DNA of 64,000 nt from Klebsiella pneumoniae. Its GTDB lineage: Bacteria > Pseudomonadota > Gammaproteobacteria > Eutrophobiales > Eutrophobiaceae. This document shows positions 30,021 through 40,704 of this stretch, in pieces. Position 1 is the first letter of the stretch. Each line of letters begins with the position of its first letter. Below the pieces are notes generated by a model that saw nothing but the letters and a program-made list of their open reading frames with translations, searched no databases and was not told the origin of the DNA. The position numbers were made by a program, and so were the translations under genes. The stretch is from assembly GCA_945878555.1 (NCBI GenBank), contig CAMDWI010000018.1, forward strand, positions 1-64,000, given 5' to 3'.

Positions 30021-30101
30021 AAACAAACGTAAGCGAAATATCAGTTGAATGGCTTCGATGATATTCCATCAGTGCAAGCACTTGACAGCCAATTTTGCAT
30101 T

Positions 30102-30119
30102 TGCACCAGGATTGGTGCA
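30102..30119 (-). promoter_or_regulatory. NtrC-like dyad, proximal
   Basis: TGCACC and GGTGCA half-sites form a perfect inverted repeat separated by 6 bp. The NtrC consensus is the same half-sites with 5 bp between them. It lies about 80 bp upstream of the ATP-grasp start. I could not find a convincing -24/-12 sigma-54 promoter, so the regulator is inferred. Confidence 0.45.
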
Positions 30120-30155
30120 CGTTTTGATCCTGCTAGTGCAGGAATTTTTGAGCCG

Positions 30156-30172
30156 TGTACCAAAACGGTGCA
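30156..30172 (-). promoter_or_regulatory. NtrC-like dyad, distal
   Basis: Read on the minus strand the site is TGCACC, 5 bp, GGTACA: the exact NtrC spacing with one mismatch. Its centre is about 53 bp (five helical turns) from the proximal dyad, the kind of same-face pairing found in NtrC enhancers. Confidence 0.45.
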
Positions 30173-30181
30173 TGGCCTTGA

Positions 30182-31360
30182 TCAACCCGGTGCCTCCTGA
30201 TCCGTGGAGCGCAGGAATTCCCCGATTTCATCCCGCCTCGCGTCGGCATCTTTTTCACCCATTTCGATCAAATGATGGATGTAGTCTGTCTGGAACATGA
30301 CCAGACTGAGCATGTCTGTGGAACGATATTCACGAGTACCCCAACCCCGGGTCATAAAGCGAAACGGTTTGGGCAACTGGGGTTCATATTTCGCAGCCAG
30401 ATTACCGAGATCCTCGGAGGGTCGCAGCATTAATAATTTTACCGGTGTGAGACCTTCCCGATTGGGTTCCGGCAGGTTTTTGATCAGGCTGTTGATACGC
30501 TCCAGACGCAATGCATCGTTATCAAATACATCCAGAAATATGGCGTTATACATCGCACCGATGACCTTCGCCGGTGCCGGATAATCATCTAATCGCGGTG
30601 CCTTCGCCTCGGTCGGCGTGGGGATATGCCGGGTCGAAATCGCCAGCAGCTTTCTCGCCCCCATATGTATCGCCGGTGACAACGGAGCGGTCAGGCGTAT
30701 ACCACCGTCGCCGTACCAGCTACCGTTCACATAGACCGACGGGAACAACATCGGCAACGAAGCCGAGGCCATGATATGTTCGACCCCGATATCCTCGAAT
30801 ACACTCTTTCTGTGTGCACGTTGCCAGGGTCTCACGCCCTCGCCCTGTACCCAGGTAATAGACTGGCCAGTCGTATAACTGGAGGCGGTGATCGCGATTG
30901 CCTTCAGTGTGCCTGCACTGATGTTTCGGGAGATGCCGTTCAGCTTGCCGCCTTCCGGTTTCAATATGTCCGTCAGCAGGTGGCGAATTGGCGAGGTATC
31001 AACCAGACTGCGCGCCGTCACCGTACCTGTTGCCCCACCCGTTATCAGACGCAGACCCCAACTCAGCACATGCCGTGAAATGGAGCCAGGATCCACCCTG
31101 AAAACCTTATCAATATTCAGACCTTCCCATATCGCCGAGAGTCTTTCAGCCTTCCCGTGTAATGGGCCGGTTTCGTTTGCGAGGAAGGCTGCATTGATTG
31201 CGCCGGAGGAAACCCCGGTAATGATCGGAAAACAAAGTTCAGGATAATGTTTACCCAGACTGCGCAAAAATCCCACCTGATAAGCGGCACGTGCACCGCC
31301 GCCACTCATGACCAGACCCAGCCTGTCTGTGCCTGAAGTGTTGTTAGTACTGTTAGTCAT
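30182..31360 (-). CDS. Patatin-like phospholipase
   Basis: A 392-residue patatin-family acyl hydrolase. It has the oxyanion-hole loop GGGARAAYQ (20-28), the nucleophile elbow GVSSG with Ser51, and the catalytic Asp in GDGG (Asp218), so the Ser-Asp dyad is complete. There is no signal peptide, so it should act in the cytosol on phospholipids or acylglycerols. The C-terminal 180 residues are family-specific. It is upstream of the ATP-grasp pair on the same strand but separated by 160 bp containing the NtrC-like dyads. Confidence 0.92.
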   Translation of the reverse strand: MTNSTNNTSGTDRLGLVMSGGGARAAYQVGFLRSLGKHYPELCFPIITGVSSGAINAAFLANETGPLHGKAERLSAIWEGLNIDKVFRVDPGSISRHVLSWGLRLITGGATGTVTARSLVDTSPIRHLLTDILKPEGGKLNGISRNISAGTLKAIAITASSYTTGQSITWVQGEGVRPWQRAHRKSVFEDIGVEHIMASASLPMLFPSVYVNGSWYGDGGIRLTAPLSPAIHMGARKLLAISTRHIPTPTEAKAPRLDDYPAPAKVIGAMYNAIFLDVFDNDALRLERINSLIKNLPEPNREGLTPVKLLMLRPSEDLGNLAAKYEPQLPKPFRFMTRGWGTREYRSTDMLSLVMFQTDYIHHLIEMGEKDADARRDEIGEFLRSTDQEAPG

Positions 31361-31528
31361 TCTCAGGCCCTGTTTTTTTGTCTGTTAGGGAATGCATGGT
31401 ATTACGTATATCTGTTGTATTACCTGATCAGCCTACTTAAACTTGTCACAGGTACTACCTGTCAGATATGGAGTCATCCGTCCTTGATAGAATCATTGTT
31501 ACACAAATTTTATGCCGCGAGTATATCG

Positions 31529-32029
31529 ATGGATAGCGAAGGCGGTATGCTGGTCGCCAGTACGGATGAACGCCTGCTGGCCTGGGCGATGCTGTTCTGT
31601 TTTGCCACCGCGCTCAGCCTGCTGGCCGGGCTGATCTGGAAAAAGCGACAGGCGAGGATGGCGGCGACAGCAGGCCTGCTGGGCTGTTTGTTACTGACCG
31701 CGCTGATATTGCCATCGGTAAGGCAAGAGTATATCCATGCATCACCCGATGTACTGACGATTGAAACCGGTAGCTGGTACAAGCCTTCGCGCACAGTGGT
31801 GGATATGGCCGATATTCGCAATATCCGTGAATCCGACCCGCAGGGTGTAGTGCCTTCGAACCTGATTGGGGATCCGGTAATCGATTGGCATGTGACACGA
31901 AATAACGATAGTCGTGAAGTGCTGGAGCTGAACGACTTTTTCAGCGCACACCGTATGGTTGTGGCCTACTACTACAAGGATCGGGGGCTGTGGCTGGAGC
32001 GGATGGAAGACCGCCAGCGCGGTGAGTGA
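31529..32029 (+). CDS. Hypothetical membrane protein
   Basis: Not recognised. From the first ATG it has 166 residues; an in-frame TTG at 31415 would add 38. Two hydrophobic segments are visible (LLAWAMLFCFATALSLLAGL, then a charged loop, then a second about 22 residues long ending LILPSV), followed by a soluble C-terminal domain of about 100 residues with DVLTIETGSWYKPSRTVVDM. This suggests a small inner-membrane protein with one soluble tail. It converges on dapB. No strong ribosome site is seen at either start. Confidence 0.6.
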   Translation: MDSEGGMLVASTDERLLAWAMLFCFATALSLLAGLIWKKRQARMAATAGLLGCLLLTALILPSVRQEYIHASPDVLTIETGSWYKPSRTVVDMADIRNIRESDPQGVVPSNLIGDPVIDWHVTRNNDSREVLELNDFFSAHRMVVAYYYKDRGLWLERMEDRQRGE

Positions 32030-32033
32030 AGGT

Positions 32034-32843
<810 letters not shown>

Positions 32844-32912
32844 TTAATTCCTGATTGCTGATGTCCGGCCGCCAGTCTGGCGCAAGTGGACGTACCCGAC
32901 AAGCCCCGGATG

Positions 32913-34043
32913 TTACGGGGCCATGTTTTCAAAAAATTCCTTCACACCATCCAGCCAGGACCTCGCCTTTGGGCTGTGCTTTTTGTTGTCATGCTCCATC
33001 GAACGCTCAAACTCCTGCAACAGCTCCTTCTGACGCTTGTCCAGATTGACAGGAGTCTCCACGATCGCCTTGCAGATCAGATCGCCCTTGTTCGTGGTTC
33101 GCACTGAACGCACACCCTTGCCCCGCAGGCGGAACAGCTTGCCACTCTGGGTTTCTGCCGGAATCTTCAGGCTGACCTTGCCATCCAGTGTCGGCACCTC
33201 GATTTCACCACCGAGTGCGGCCATGGTGAAACTGATAGGCACATCGCAATGCAGACTGGTGCCATCACGGGTAAAAATGGGGTGTTCGCGCACGATAACA
33301 TGCACATACAGATCACCGGACGGACCACCCTTCTCTCCTGCCTCACCTTCACCGGTCAGGCGTATCCGGTCACCGGTATCTACACCGGGGGGTACCTTGA
33401 CCGAGATCGTCTTGTTTTCGCGGACCCGGCCATTGCCATGACAGGTAGTACAAGGGTCACTGATAATCTTGCCGTTACCACGGCACTGCGGACAGGTCTG
33501 CTGGATTGAGAAAAATCCCTGTTGCATCCGGACCTGACCGATACCATCACAGGTGGGACACTTGGACGGGGTGGATCCCTTCTTCGCACCACTGCCCTGA
33601 CATACCTCGCAGCCGACCAGTCGCGGTACACGTATCTTGGTGGTTGTGCCATTAACGGCCTCTTCCAGCGACAACTCCATGTCATAACGCAGGTCAGACC
33701 CCCGAAACACGCGCTCGCCACCGTGTCTGCCACCACCAAAGATATCGCCAAATACGCTGTCAAATATATCGCCGAATCCGGCGGCACCGTGTCCCTGACC
33801 ACCGCCAAACTGCTGTTCCACACCCGCGTGTCCAAACTGATCATAGGCAGAACGTTTGCGTTCATCCGACAGGATGTCGTAGGCCTCTTTTGCCTCCTTG
33901 AACTGCTCTTCAGCCTGCTTGTCATCCGGATTACGGTCCGGATGGTGTTTCATCGCCAGACGACGGTAGGCCTTTTTTAATTCGGCATCGGTCGCATTTT
34001 TTGCCACACCGAGCACTTCATAATAATCACGCTTGTTAGCCAT
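32913..34043 (-). CDS. dnaJ: Chaperone protein DnaJ
   Basis: A full-length 376-residue type I J protein. It has the J domain with HPD in [11 protein letters not shown], a Gly/Phe-rich linker (about 75-110), four CxxCxGxG zinc repeats ([32 protein letters not shown]) and the C-terminal substrate-binding domains. It stimulates DnaK ATPase and delivers clients. It is downstream of dnaK, with a strong hairpin between them. Confidence 0.98.
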   Translation of the reverse strand: MANKRDYYEVLGVAKNATDAELKKAYRRLAMKHHPDRNPDDKQAEEQFKEAKEAYDILSDERKRSAYDQFGHAGVEQQFGGGQGHGAAGFGDIFDSVFGDIFGGGRHGGERVFRGSDLRYDMELSLEEAVNGTTTKIRVPRLVGCEVCQGSGAKKGSTPSKCPTCDGIGQVRMQQGFFSIQQTCPQCRGNGKIISDPCTTCHGNGRVRENKTISVKVPPGVDTGDRIRLTGEGEAGEKGGPSGDLYVHVIVREHPIFTRDGTSLHCDVPISFTMAALGGEIEVPTLDGKVSLKIPAETQSGKLFRLRGKGVRSVRTTNKGDLICKAIVETPVNLDKRQKELLQEFERSMEHDNKKHSPKARSWLDGVKEFFENMAP

Positions 34044-34073
34044 ACTGATTTTGCTTGCCTTCTCTCACAAACA

Positions 34074-34105
34074 GGCCCGGAAGAGGGTCTTACCCTCCCC
34101 GGGCC
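34074..34105 (-). terminator. Strong hairpin between dnaK and dnaJ
   Basis: A stem GGCCCGG/CCGGGCC with inner stem GAGGGT/ACCCTC and a 3-nt loop lies in the 144-bp dnaK-dnaJ spacer. No long T-run follows on the minus strand, so it is more likely a partial terminator or RNA-stabilising hairpin that lowers dnaJ relative to dnaK. Confidence 0.5.
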
Positions 34106-34187
34106 ATGTTACTGTCACAGTTTCGTATCGTCCGTCAATGGCATATCGGTAATCTGATATGAAGATGCCTGGACGTACAGCCATTAC

Positions 34188-36128
34188 CTACTTCTTGTCG
34201 TCTTTCACTTCCTCAAACTCGGCATCGACCACATTATCATCGGCCGCCTTGCCACCACCAGCGTTTGCGCTGCCGGCACCTGCATTCGCCCTGGCCTGAT
34301 CTGCCGCCGAGGCCTCCTTGTAGGCACGTTCCGCCAGTTTGCCACTCACTTCGGTAAGCTTGCGGGTCTTCTCCTCAATGTCGGCCTTGTTATCGGTCTT
34401 CAGACTGGCTTCAAGATCGTGGATCGCACCTTCAATTTCCTTCTTTTCGCTATCCTGTACCTTGTCACCGAGTTCCTCAACCGATTTTCTGGACGCATGG
34501 ATCAGGTTGTCGGCCATGTTGCGGGTCTCGACCATTTCCTTCGCCAGTCGGTCTTCCTCGGCATGTGCCTCGGCGTCCTTGATCATCTTATGGATCTCGT
34601 CATCGGACAAACCGCTGGAGGCCTTGATGATGATCGACTGTTCCTTGCCTGTGGCCTTGTCCTTCGCACCCACATTCAGTATACCGTTTGCATCTATATT
34701 GAACGTCACTTCAATCTGCGGCATGCCCCGGCGTGCAACCGGAAGATCGGTCAGGTCAAAGCGACCCAACGACTTGTTACCGGCGGCCATCTCACGTTCA
34801 CCCTGCAAGACATGCACGGTCACGGCGGTCTGGTTGTCTTCCGCCGTTGAAAACACTTGCTGGGCCTTCGTCGGTATAGTTGTATTTTTTTCGATCAGCT
34901 TGGTCATCACACCACCGAGTGTCTCGATACCGAGTGACAACGGGGTGACGTCGAGCAACAATACATCCTTCACATCACCACCCAGCACACCGGCCTGGAT
35001 GGCGGCGCCGGCAGCAACGGCCTCATCCGGGTTGACGTCCTTGCGCGGCTCCTTGCCGAATATCTTCGCCACTATCTCCTGCACCTTCGGCATACGCGTC
35101 TGACCACCGACCAGAATAACGTCGGTAATCTCTGACGGGCTGAGGCCAGCATCTTTCAGCGCCACCTTGCACGGGTCTATCGTGCGTTCGATCAGCTTGT
35201 CGACCAGTGATTCCAGCTTGGCGCGGGTCAGCTTGATGTTCAGATGTTTCGGCCCGCTTCCATCGGCCGTGATGTAGGGCAGATTGATGTCAGTCTGCTG
35301 ACTGGAGGACAGTTCGATCTTCGCCTTTTCAGCGGCCTCTTTCAGGCGCTGCAATGCCAGCGGGTCATTGTGCAGGTCTATACCCTGCTCTTTCTTGAAC
35401 TCTTCACACAGGAAGTCGATGACACGCAGGTCAAAATCTTCACCACCGAGGAAAGTATCGCCGTTGGTGGACAGCACTTCAAACTGGTGCTCACCATCAA
35501 CCTCGGCAATCTCGATTATGGACACATCAAAGGTACCACCACCGAGATCATATACTGCAATCTTGGCATCACCTTCCTTCTTGTCCATACCGTAGGCCAG
35601 TGCAGCAGCGGTCGGTTCGTTGATAATCCGGCGCACTTCAAGACCGGCGATCTTGCCCGCATCCTTGGTCGCCTGGCGCTGCGAATCATTAAAGTAGGCA
35701 GGCACGGTAATGACGGCCTCGGTGACTTCCTCGCCCAGATAGTCCTCGGCGGTCTTTTTCATCTTCATCAGCACCCGCGCGGAAATCTCCGGTGGTGCCA
35801 TCTTCTTGCCCTTTACATCGACCCAGGCGTCACCGTTGTCGGCCTTGACGATCTTGTAGGGCACCATCTTGATGTCCTTTTGTACAACATCATCGGCAAA
35901 CTTTCTGCCTATCAGGCGCTTGACCGCGTAGAGTGTATTGTTCGGATTGGTGACCGACTGTCGTTTCGCGGACTGGCCAACCAGTACCTCGTCCTCGGCG
36001 GTATAGGCAACAATCGACGGCGTGGTACGGGTACCCTCGCTGTTCTCAATTACCTTGACGTTGCCACCCTCGAGGACAGCCACACATGAGTTTGTGGTGC
36101 CGAGGTCTATTCCTATAATCTTTGCCAT
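34188..36128 (-). CDS. dnaK: Chaperone protein DnaK (Hsp70)
   Basis: A 646-residue Hsp70. It has the N-terminal ATPase phosphate loop [14 protein letters not shown], the Hsp70 signatures [13 protein letters not shown]-type (here [13 protein letters not shown]) and [11 protein letters not shown], the linker [15 protein letters not shown] and a C-terminal lid ending in the acidic tail [11 protein letters not shown] sigma-32 type promoter lies about 50-90 bp upstream. A long open frame antisense to this gene is a codon-bias shadow. Confidence 0.99.
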   Translation of the reverse strand: MAKIIGIDLGTTNSCVAVLEGGNVKVIENSEGTRTTPSIVAYTAEDEVLVGQSAKRQSVTNPNNTLYAVKRLIGRKFADDVVQKDIKMVPYKIVKADNGDAWVDVKGKKMAPPEISARVLMKMKKTAEDYLGEEVTEAVITVPAYFNDSQRQATKDAGKIAGLEVRRIINEPTAAALAYGMDKKEGDAKIAVYDLGGGTFDVSIIEIAEVDGEHQFEVLSTNGDTFLGGEDFDLRVIDFLCEEFKKEQGIDLHNDPLALQRLKEAAEKAKIELSSSQQTDINLPYITADGSGPKHLNIKLTRAKLESLVDKLIERTIDPCKVALKDAGLSPSEITDVILVGGQTRMPKVQEIVAKIFGKEPRKDVNPDEAVAAGAAIQAGVLGGDVKDVLLLDVTPLSLGIETLGGVMTKLIEKNTTIPTKAQQVFSTAEDNQTAVTVHVLQGEREMAAGNKSLGRFDLTDLPVARRGMPQIEVTFNIDANGILNVGAKDKATGKEQSIIIKASSGLSDDEIHKMIKDAEAHAEEDRLAKEMVETRNMADNLIHASRKSVEELGDKVQDSEKKEIEGAIHDLEASLKTDNKADIEEKTRKLTEVSGKLAERAYKEASAADQARANAGAGSANAGGGKAADDNVVDAEFEEVKDDKK

Positions 36129-36188
36129 TGCTTGTTCTCCAGAAAATCCCAGCTACTAAAAAAGATGGTTAAAATTTGACTGAGTCTT

Positions 36189-36216
36189 ATATTTGGGCTG
36201 AGGTGTTATATTCAAG
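36189..36216 (-). promoter_or_regulatory. Heat-shock (sigma-32) promoter of dnaK
   Basis: On the minus strand CTTGAA (36216-36211) is followed after 13 bp by CCCAAATAT (36197-36189), close to the sigma-32 consensus CTTGAA-N13/14-CCCCATnT. The predicted start of transcription gives a leader of about 50 nt before the dnaK ATG. Confidence 0.7.
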
Positions 36217-36290
36217 GGTGATCCGGCGAAAACCACGTTTTTTGATGATATTTATCCGCAGCAGTAAAAAATGCGTGTGGAAGGTACCCT

Positions 36291-36869
36291 CTAGCTTGAG
36301 ACCACAACCATTGCCGGGCGCACCAGACGGCCGTTCAGCTCATATCCCTTCTGTAATACGGCGATTACCGTACCCGCTTCCTTGCCTTCGGCAGCCACCA
36401 TGGAGACAGCGGAATGTTTTTCAGGGTTGAATTTTTCACCGGCAGGGTTGACCGTCACTACACCGGCCTTGTCCAGTGAATCACTGAATTTTTTCAGTGT
36501 CAGATTCATGCCTTCGCGCAGACCGGTTATGTCCGTCGTCGACTCGGAGGCCTGGATACCGAGCTCCAGACTATCGAGCACCGGTAACATTTCACCTACA
36601 AATCGTTCCAGCGCATATTTATGTGCGTTTTCAATGTCACGTGCGGTACGCTTGCGCAGGTTTTCCATGTCGGCCCGCGTCCGCTGGGCCAGTTCGAGGT
36701 TTTCCTGGGCCTTACGCGTCTGAATCTCCAGTGCCTGTTCAAGCAACGTCAGCCTGTCGGTTTGTTCATTCTCTGAGTCGGTACCCGTCTCGTCCGGCAG
36801 GTCGTACTGTCCGTCCGCCAGGTAATCACCGGTGTCAGCCTGTTGTTCGTTTTTGTCTTCAGCGCTCAT
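36291..36869 (-). CDS. grpE: Nucleotide exchange factor GrpE
   Basis: A 192-residue GrpE: acidic disordered N terminus (about 1-35), a long coiled coil (about 40-95) with RTRADMENLRKRTARDIENA, and the C-terminal beta domain with GEKFNPEKHSAVSMV and YELNGRLVRPAMVVVS. It releases ADP from DnaK. It sits between hrcA and dnaK on the same strand, a common arrangement. I saw no CIRCE element in front of it. Confidence 0.97.
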   Translation of the reverse strand: MSAEDKNEQQADTGDYLADGQYDLPDETGTDSENEQTDRLTLLEQALEIQTRKAQENLELAQRTRADMENLRKRTARDIENAHKYALERFVGEMLPVLDSLELGIQASESTTDITGLREGMNLTLKKFSDSLDKAGVVTVNPAGEKFNPEKHSAVSMVAAEGKEAGTVIAVLQKGYELNGRLVRPAMVVVSS

Positions 36870-36954
36870 GACTATCCTGCATTTTGGTTAAATCTGAACA
36901 AAAAATCACCCCGGCAACGCCCATAAAAACGTCGCCGTAAGGTATAGGTATGGT

Positions 36955-38013
36955 TTAATTCGTTGAATTCAAGGCACTACCGAGCATTTTGGCGGTGATA
37001 TCGACTATTGGAATGATCCGCTCATAGTCCATACGCGTCGGTCCAATGACGCCCAGTACACCCAGTATCCTGCCATCCACTGCATAGGGTGAGGTCACTA
37101 TACTGCAGTTATCCAGCACTTCATAACCGGATTCCTCACCAATAAATATCTGCACCCCTTTTGCATTGACCGACTGCTCCAGCAGGTGCAACAGGTCACG
37201 TTTCCGGTTAAAACTTTCAAACAGCCGTTTTAGCTTGTCCACATCACTGAGCTCGGCAAATCCCATCAGATTGGTCTGGCCGGCCAGTACATAATCTTCC
37301 CGGTGTCCGTCCTGGTTAAACGCATGGGTAGCGACTTCAATCGCGGTCTGCATAATCCGGTTCACATCATCCTTCATCGTTTGCAGGTCGACCAGCAAGG
37401 TTTCCCGGACCTTTTCCAGGTCCTTGCCCGCGCAGGTCTGGTTGAGAAAATTCGAGGCCTCCTGCAACTCGGTAACACTATAGCGTCTTGCTGTATGGAT
37501 GACCCGATTCTGGATCTCCTTGTCATTCATAATCAAGATGACCAGCACCCTGTTGTCACTCATGGCGACAAACTCAATCTGCCTGAGTATCTGCTTCTCC
37601 TGCCGCGGCAAGGTCACCACGCCGGCAAGGCTGGTGATTTCCGACAACATGCTGGAGGTCTTTTCCATCAACACCTGCACGTTATGTTCGGCTTCCAGCT
37701 CCCGGGCAATGTGATGGATGTCCTGCTGACTGATGTTATCCACCCGTAGCAGGCGATCAACAAACAGGCGATACCCTTTAACTGTTGGTATGCGTCCGGC
37801 CGAGGTATGCGGGGAATGCAACAGGCCGAGGTCCTCCAGGTCTGCCATGATATTGCGGATCGTGGCCGGACTGAGGTCCATATTCAGATCGCGGGCCAGC
37901 GTCCTTGAACCCACAGGCTGTCCATCGCTGATGAAATGTTCTACCAGTGCCTTGAACAGGTAAAGATTACGTTCGGAGAGCTGGAAAGGATCGTTGCCGG
38001 GTTGTTTAGCCAT
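36955..38013 (-). CDS. hrcA: Heat-inducible transcription repressor HrcA
   Basis: A 352-residue HrcA with N-terminal winged helix (LFKALVEHFISDGQPVGSRTLA) and the central GAF-like domain, ending in the family C-terminal region GPTRMDYERIIPIVD. It represses CIRCE-controlled operons and depends on GroEL for folding. No CIRCE inverted repeat (TTAGCACTC-N9-GAGTGCTAA) is visible upstream of hrcA, grpE or dnaK, so its target is probably groESL elsewhere. It is divergent from nadK. Confidence 0.96.
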   Translation of the reverse strand: MAKQPGNDPFQLSERNLYLFKALVEHFISDGQPVGSRTLARDLNMDLSPATIRNIMADLEDLGLLHSPHTSAGRIPTVKGYRLFVDRLLRVDNISQQDIHHIARELEAEHNVQVLMEKTSSMLSEITSLAGVVTLPRQEKQILRQIEFVAMSDNRVLVILIMNDKEIQNRVIHTARRYSVTELQEASNFLNQTCAGKDLEKVRETLLVDLQTMKDDVNRIMQTAIEVATHAFNQDGHREDYVLAGQTNLMGFAELSDVDKLKRLFESFNRKRDLLHLLEQSVNAKGVQIFIGEESGYEVLDNCSIVTSPYAVDGRILGVLGVIGPTRMDYERIIPIVDITAKMLGSALNSTN

Positions 38014-38136
38014 ACTGGTATGATATTACAAAAATGTTTATAAAAATCCAGCTATCTGTATAAACCTGAATAAAACATGATTGGCGGATGTATGCTTACA
38101 TGCTAATTTTAGCGGCAGTAACCAAAGGACCGGGCT

Positions 38137-39000
38137 ATGTTCAAGAAAATCGTATTGATAACCAACAGCTATACCAAGGTCATCTCGGACACGCTGAATA
38201 CCGTCATCTCTGTACTGGAAAGCCGAAATATCGGGGTTTTTCTTGATAAATATTGCGGTGAGCTGGTTCCCGGTTCCACCCACCCACAGGTCAGCCCGCA
38301 CACGTTTGAAAACGGCGATTATGACCTCGCTATCGCCATCGGCGGCGACGGTACCATGCTGAAGGCGGCGCATATGGTTGCCGACCATGATATCCCCCTG
38401 CTGGGGATCAACCGGGGACGCCTCGGTTTTCTGGCTGACATCCCGGCCAATTCGGTTGAGATCATGCTCGAGAAAATCCTCGATGGTGAATATGTCGAGG
38501 ATCTGCGGTTCCAGCTGCATTGTCAGGTTGACCGCGATGAGGAGATCCTATTTGAAAGTGACGCGTTTAATGACGTCATCCTGCAGAAGGGCAATATCGG
38601 CAAGCTGATCGGTTTTGAAACCTATGTGAACGGTACCTATGTGCATAGTCAACGCGGTGACGGCATGATAGTGGCAACGCCGACCGGCTCTACCGCGTAT
38701 GCCTTGTCCGGCGGCGGGCCGATTATTCATCCTTCGCTCGATGCCCTGGTACTCGTACCGATCTGCCCGCATACACTCAGCAACCGCCCGATCGTGATAC
38801 ACGGTAATAGCCGGGTGGAAATTATCATGCAGGAATCGACCATAGAACGCGGCAGCCTTACCTGTGATGGTGAAATCATCTGCCAGCTCGCCGAAGGGGA
38901 CCGGCTGACTGTCTTCAAGAAAGACCGGAAGATCCGCCTGATTCATCCTGCCAACTATGATCATTACAGCGTCTTGCGCGCCAAGCTTGCCTGGGGTTAA
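38137..39000 (+). CDS. nadK: NAD kinase
   Basis: A 287-residue NAD kinase that makes NADP from NAD and ATP. It shows the GGDGT motif (69-73), the NE/D region GINRGRLGFLADI and the C-terminal TPTGSTAYALSGGGPI glycine-rich motif. Divergent from hrcA and followed 15 bp later by recN, a conserved nadK-recN pair. Confidence 0.97.
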   Translation: MFKKIVLITNSYTKVISDTLNTVISVLESRNIGVFLDKYCGELVPGSTHPQVSPHTFENGDYDLAIAIGGDGTMLKAAHMVADHDIPLLGINRGRLGFLADIPANSVEIMLEKILDGEYVEDLRFQLHCQVDRDEEILFESDAFNDVILQKGNIGKLIGFETYVNGTYVHSQRGDGMIVATPTGSTAYALSGGGPIIHPSLDALVLVPICPHTLSNRPIVIHGNSRVEIIMQESTIERGSLTCDGEIICQLAEGDRLTVFKKDRKIRLIHPANYDHYSVLRAKLAWG

Positions 39001-39015
39001 ACCGGTTCTCGTTGC

Positions 39016-40701
39016 ATGTTGATACAGCTGCACATCCGTCATTTTGTCATTATCGATCAACTGGACCTGCAGTTCGACAGTGGCATGACCGTGCTGACCG
39101 GTGAAACCGGCGCCGGCAAATCGATCCTGATCGATGCGCTCGGGCTGGTGCTCGGCGACAAGGCCGATACCTCGATGATCCGCGACGGACAGGAACGCGC
39201 CGAAATTGTGGCCACGTTTCTCGCAGGGCAGTCTGGCCCCGTCCGCGACATCCTCGAAGAACAGGCCATTGCAGCGGATGACAATGAACTGGTCCTGCGC
39301 AGGGTAATCAGTCGCGACGGACGGTCACGGGCATTTATCAACAGCAGTCCGGTCCCCATCCAGTTGTTAAAAACGCTGGGAGAACATCTGATCGACATCC
39401 ACGGACAGCATGCACACCAGTCACTGATGAACCGCCATGCCCAGCGTGCACTGCTTGACAGCTACGCAGCACACCCGGACTTGCAGGATGCTGTCCGGAC
39501 CTGCTGGCAGACATGGAATACCGCGAGCCGTTTGCTCGCAGAGGCAAGCACGGTTTCCGGTGACCATGAGTCCACGATTACGCTGTTGAAATACCAGGTT
39601 CAGGAGCTGGAGGAACTCGCACCGGAGGGTGACGAATATGACCGGCTGGATGAAGACTACAAGCGACTCGCGAATGTGAGTCGTCTGCAACTGACAACCA
39701 GTACGATACTGGCCGATTTGAATGAAAACGATCTGGCAGTTGACGCCACGCTACACAATGCGATACGCGAACTGAAAGACCTTACAAGATTTGATTCAGG
39801 TCTGAATACCGCGATTGAACTGCTGGATAATGCCTCAATCCAGCTGGCCGAAGCCGTTACTGAACTGAAGGCCTGCAACAGTCGATTTGAATCCGACCCG
39901 GAACAACTGGGCAGGATCGAAAAACGGCTGGACCGCCTGCATGAAATGGCACGCAAGCACCATGTCCCTGCCCGCCAACTGGCCGCTCACTTGCAACAAC
40001 TCCAGGACCAACTGGATCGGCTGGTCAACAGCCGTGAGGCAGTCGGCAGGCTGCTACAGGAACAGGCACAGACACTGACACAGTACCAGCAAACCGCACA
40101 AAAACTCTCGAAAAGCCGTATCAAGGCAGCAAAAAAAATGGCGGAGGAAGTATCCGGGCGCTTGCGCGGACTGGGTATGCCAGAGGCACAGTTGCTCATC
40201 CAGATTAGCCAGGGTGAACCTGAAACACCCCAGGCCGGTGGCATCGACCAGGTAGAGTTTCTGGTCAGCATGAATCCGGGCCAGGCACCCCAGCCGATGC
40301 GCAAGGTGGCCTCCGGTGGCGAACTGTCACGTATCAGTCTGGCGATCCAGATCATCAGCAAGGATGAACATGGTATTCCAACGCTGATATTTGATGAGGT
40401 GGATGCGGGTATCGGTGGTGGAACTGCCGAGATTGTCGGCAAGTTGCTGAAGGAACTGGCTCAACACCACCAGTTATTCTGCGTGACCCATCTGGCACAG
40501 GTGGCCTCGCAGGCACATCACCATTTCCAGGTCAGCAAGCAGGCAATGGCAGACAGTACGCAGGTCGAGGTAAAACCCTTGTTACGCGAAGAACGCGTTG
40601 ATGAGATTGCCAGAATGATCGGCGGTATACGAATTTCAGAGAAGACCCGCGCGCATGCGAAAGAGATGCTGGCGGAGTCGGTCAAGGCCCGGAGTGGCTA
40701 G
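39016..40701 (+). CDS. recN: DNA repair protein RecN
   Basis: A 561-residue SMC-like ATPase for double-strand break repair. The N-terminal Walker A is GETGAGKS (29-36); coiled-coil arms span about 160-370; the C-terminal signature ASGGELSRISLAIQI and Walker B TLIFDEVDAGIGG are present. A LexA box was not found in the 15-bp gap to nadK, so it is probably transcribed with nadK or from a promoter inside it. It converges on fur. Confidence 0.97.
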   Translation: MLIQLHIRHFVIIDQLDLQFDSGMTVLTGETGAGKSILIDALGLVLGDKADTSMIRDGQERAEIVATFLAGQSGPVRDILEEQAIAADDNELVLRRVISRDGRSRAFINSSPVPIQLLKTLGEHLIDIHGQHAHQSLMNRHAQRALLDSYAAHPDLQDAVRTCWQTWNTASRLLAEASTVSGDHESTITLLKYQVQELEELAPEGDEYDRLDEDYKRLANVSRLQLTTSTILADLNENDLAVDATLHNAIRELKDLTRFDSGLNTAIELLDNASIQLAEAVTELKACNSRFESDPEQLGRIEKRLDRLHEMARKHHVPARQLAAHLQQLQDQLDRLVNSREAVGRLLQEQAQTLTQYQQTAQKLSKSRIKAAKKMAEEVSGRLRGLGMPEAQLLIQISQGEPETPQAGGIDQVEFLVSMNPGQAPQPMRKVASGGELSRISLAIQIISKDEHGIPTLIFDEVDAGIGGGTAEIVGKLLKELAQHHQLFCVTHLAQVASQAHHHFQVSKQAMADSTQVEVKPLLREERVDEIARMIGGIRISEKTRAHAKEMLAESVKARSG

Positions 40702-40704
40702 CTG

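Noticed and set aside
30021-30101. Sigma-54 promoter between the NtrC-like dyads and the ATP-grasp start
   Set aside because: GG and GC elements (TTGGC...CTTGCA) exist but are 13 bp apart instead of 10, so the -24/-12 geometry fails.
35244-36089. 281-codon plus-strand frame antisense to dnaK
   Set aside because: It lies wholly inside dnaK, has no ribosome site and no family similarity; long antisense frames in dnaK come from its codon bias.
38090-38115. CIRCE element upstream of hrcA
   Set aside because: Only a short palindrome GCTAATTTTAGC is present; the TTAGCACTC-N9-GAGTGCTAA pattern is not.
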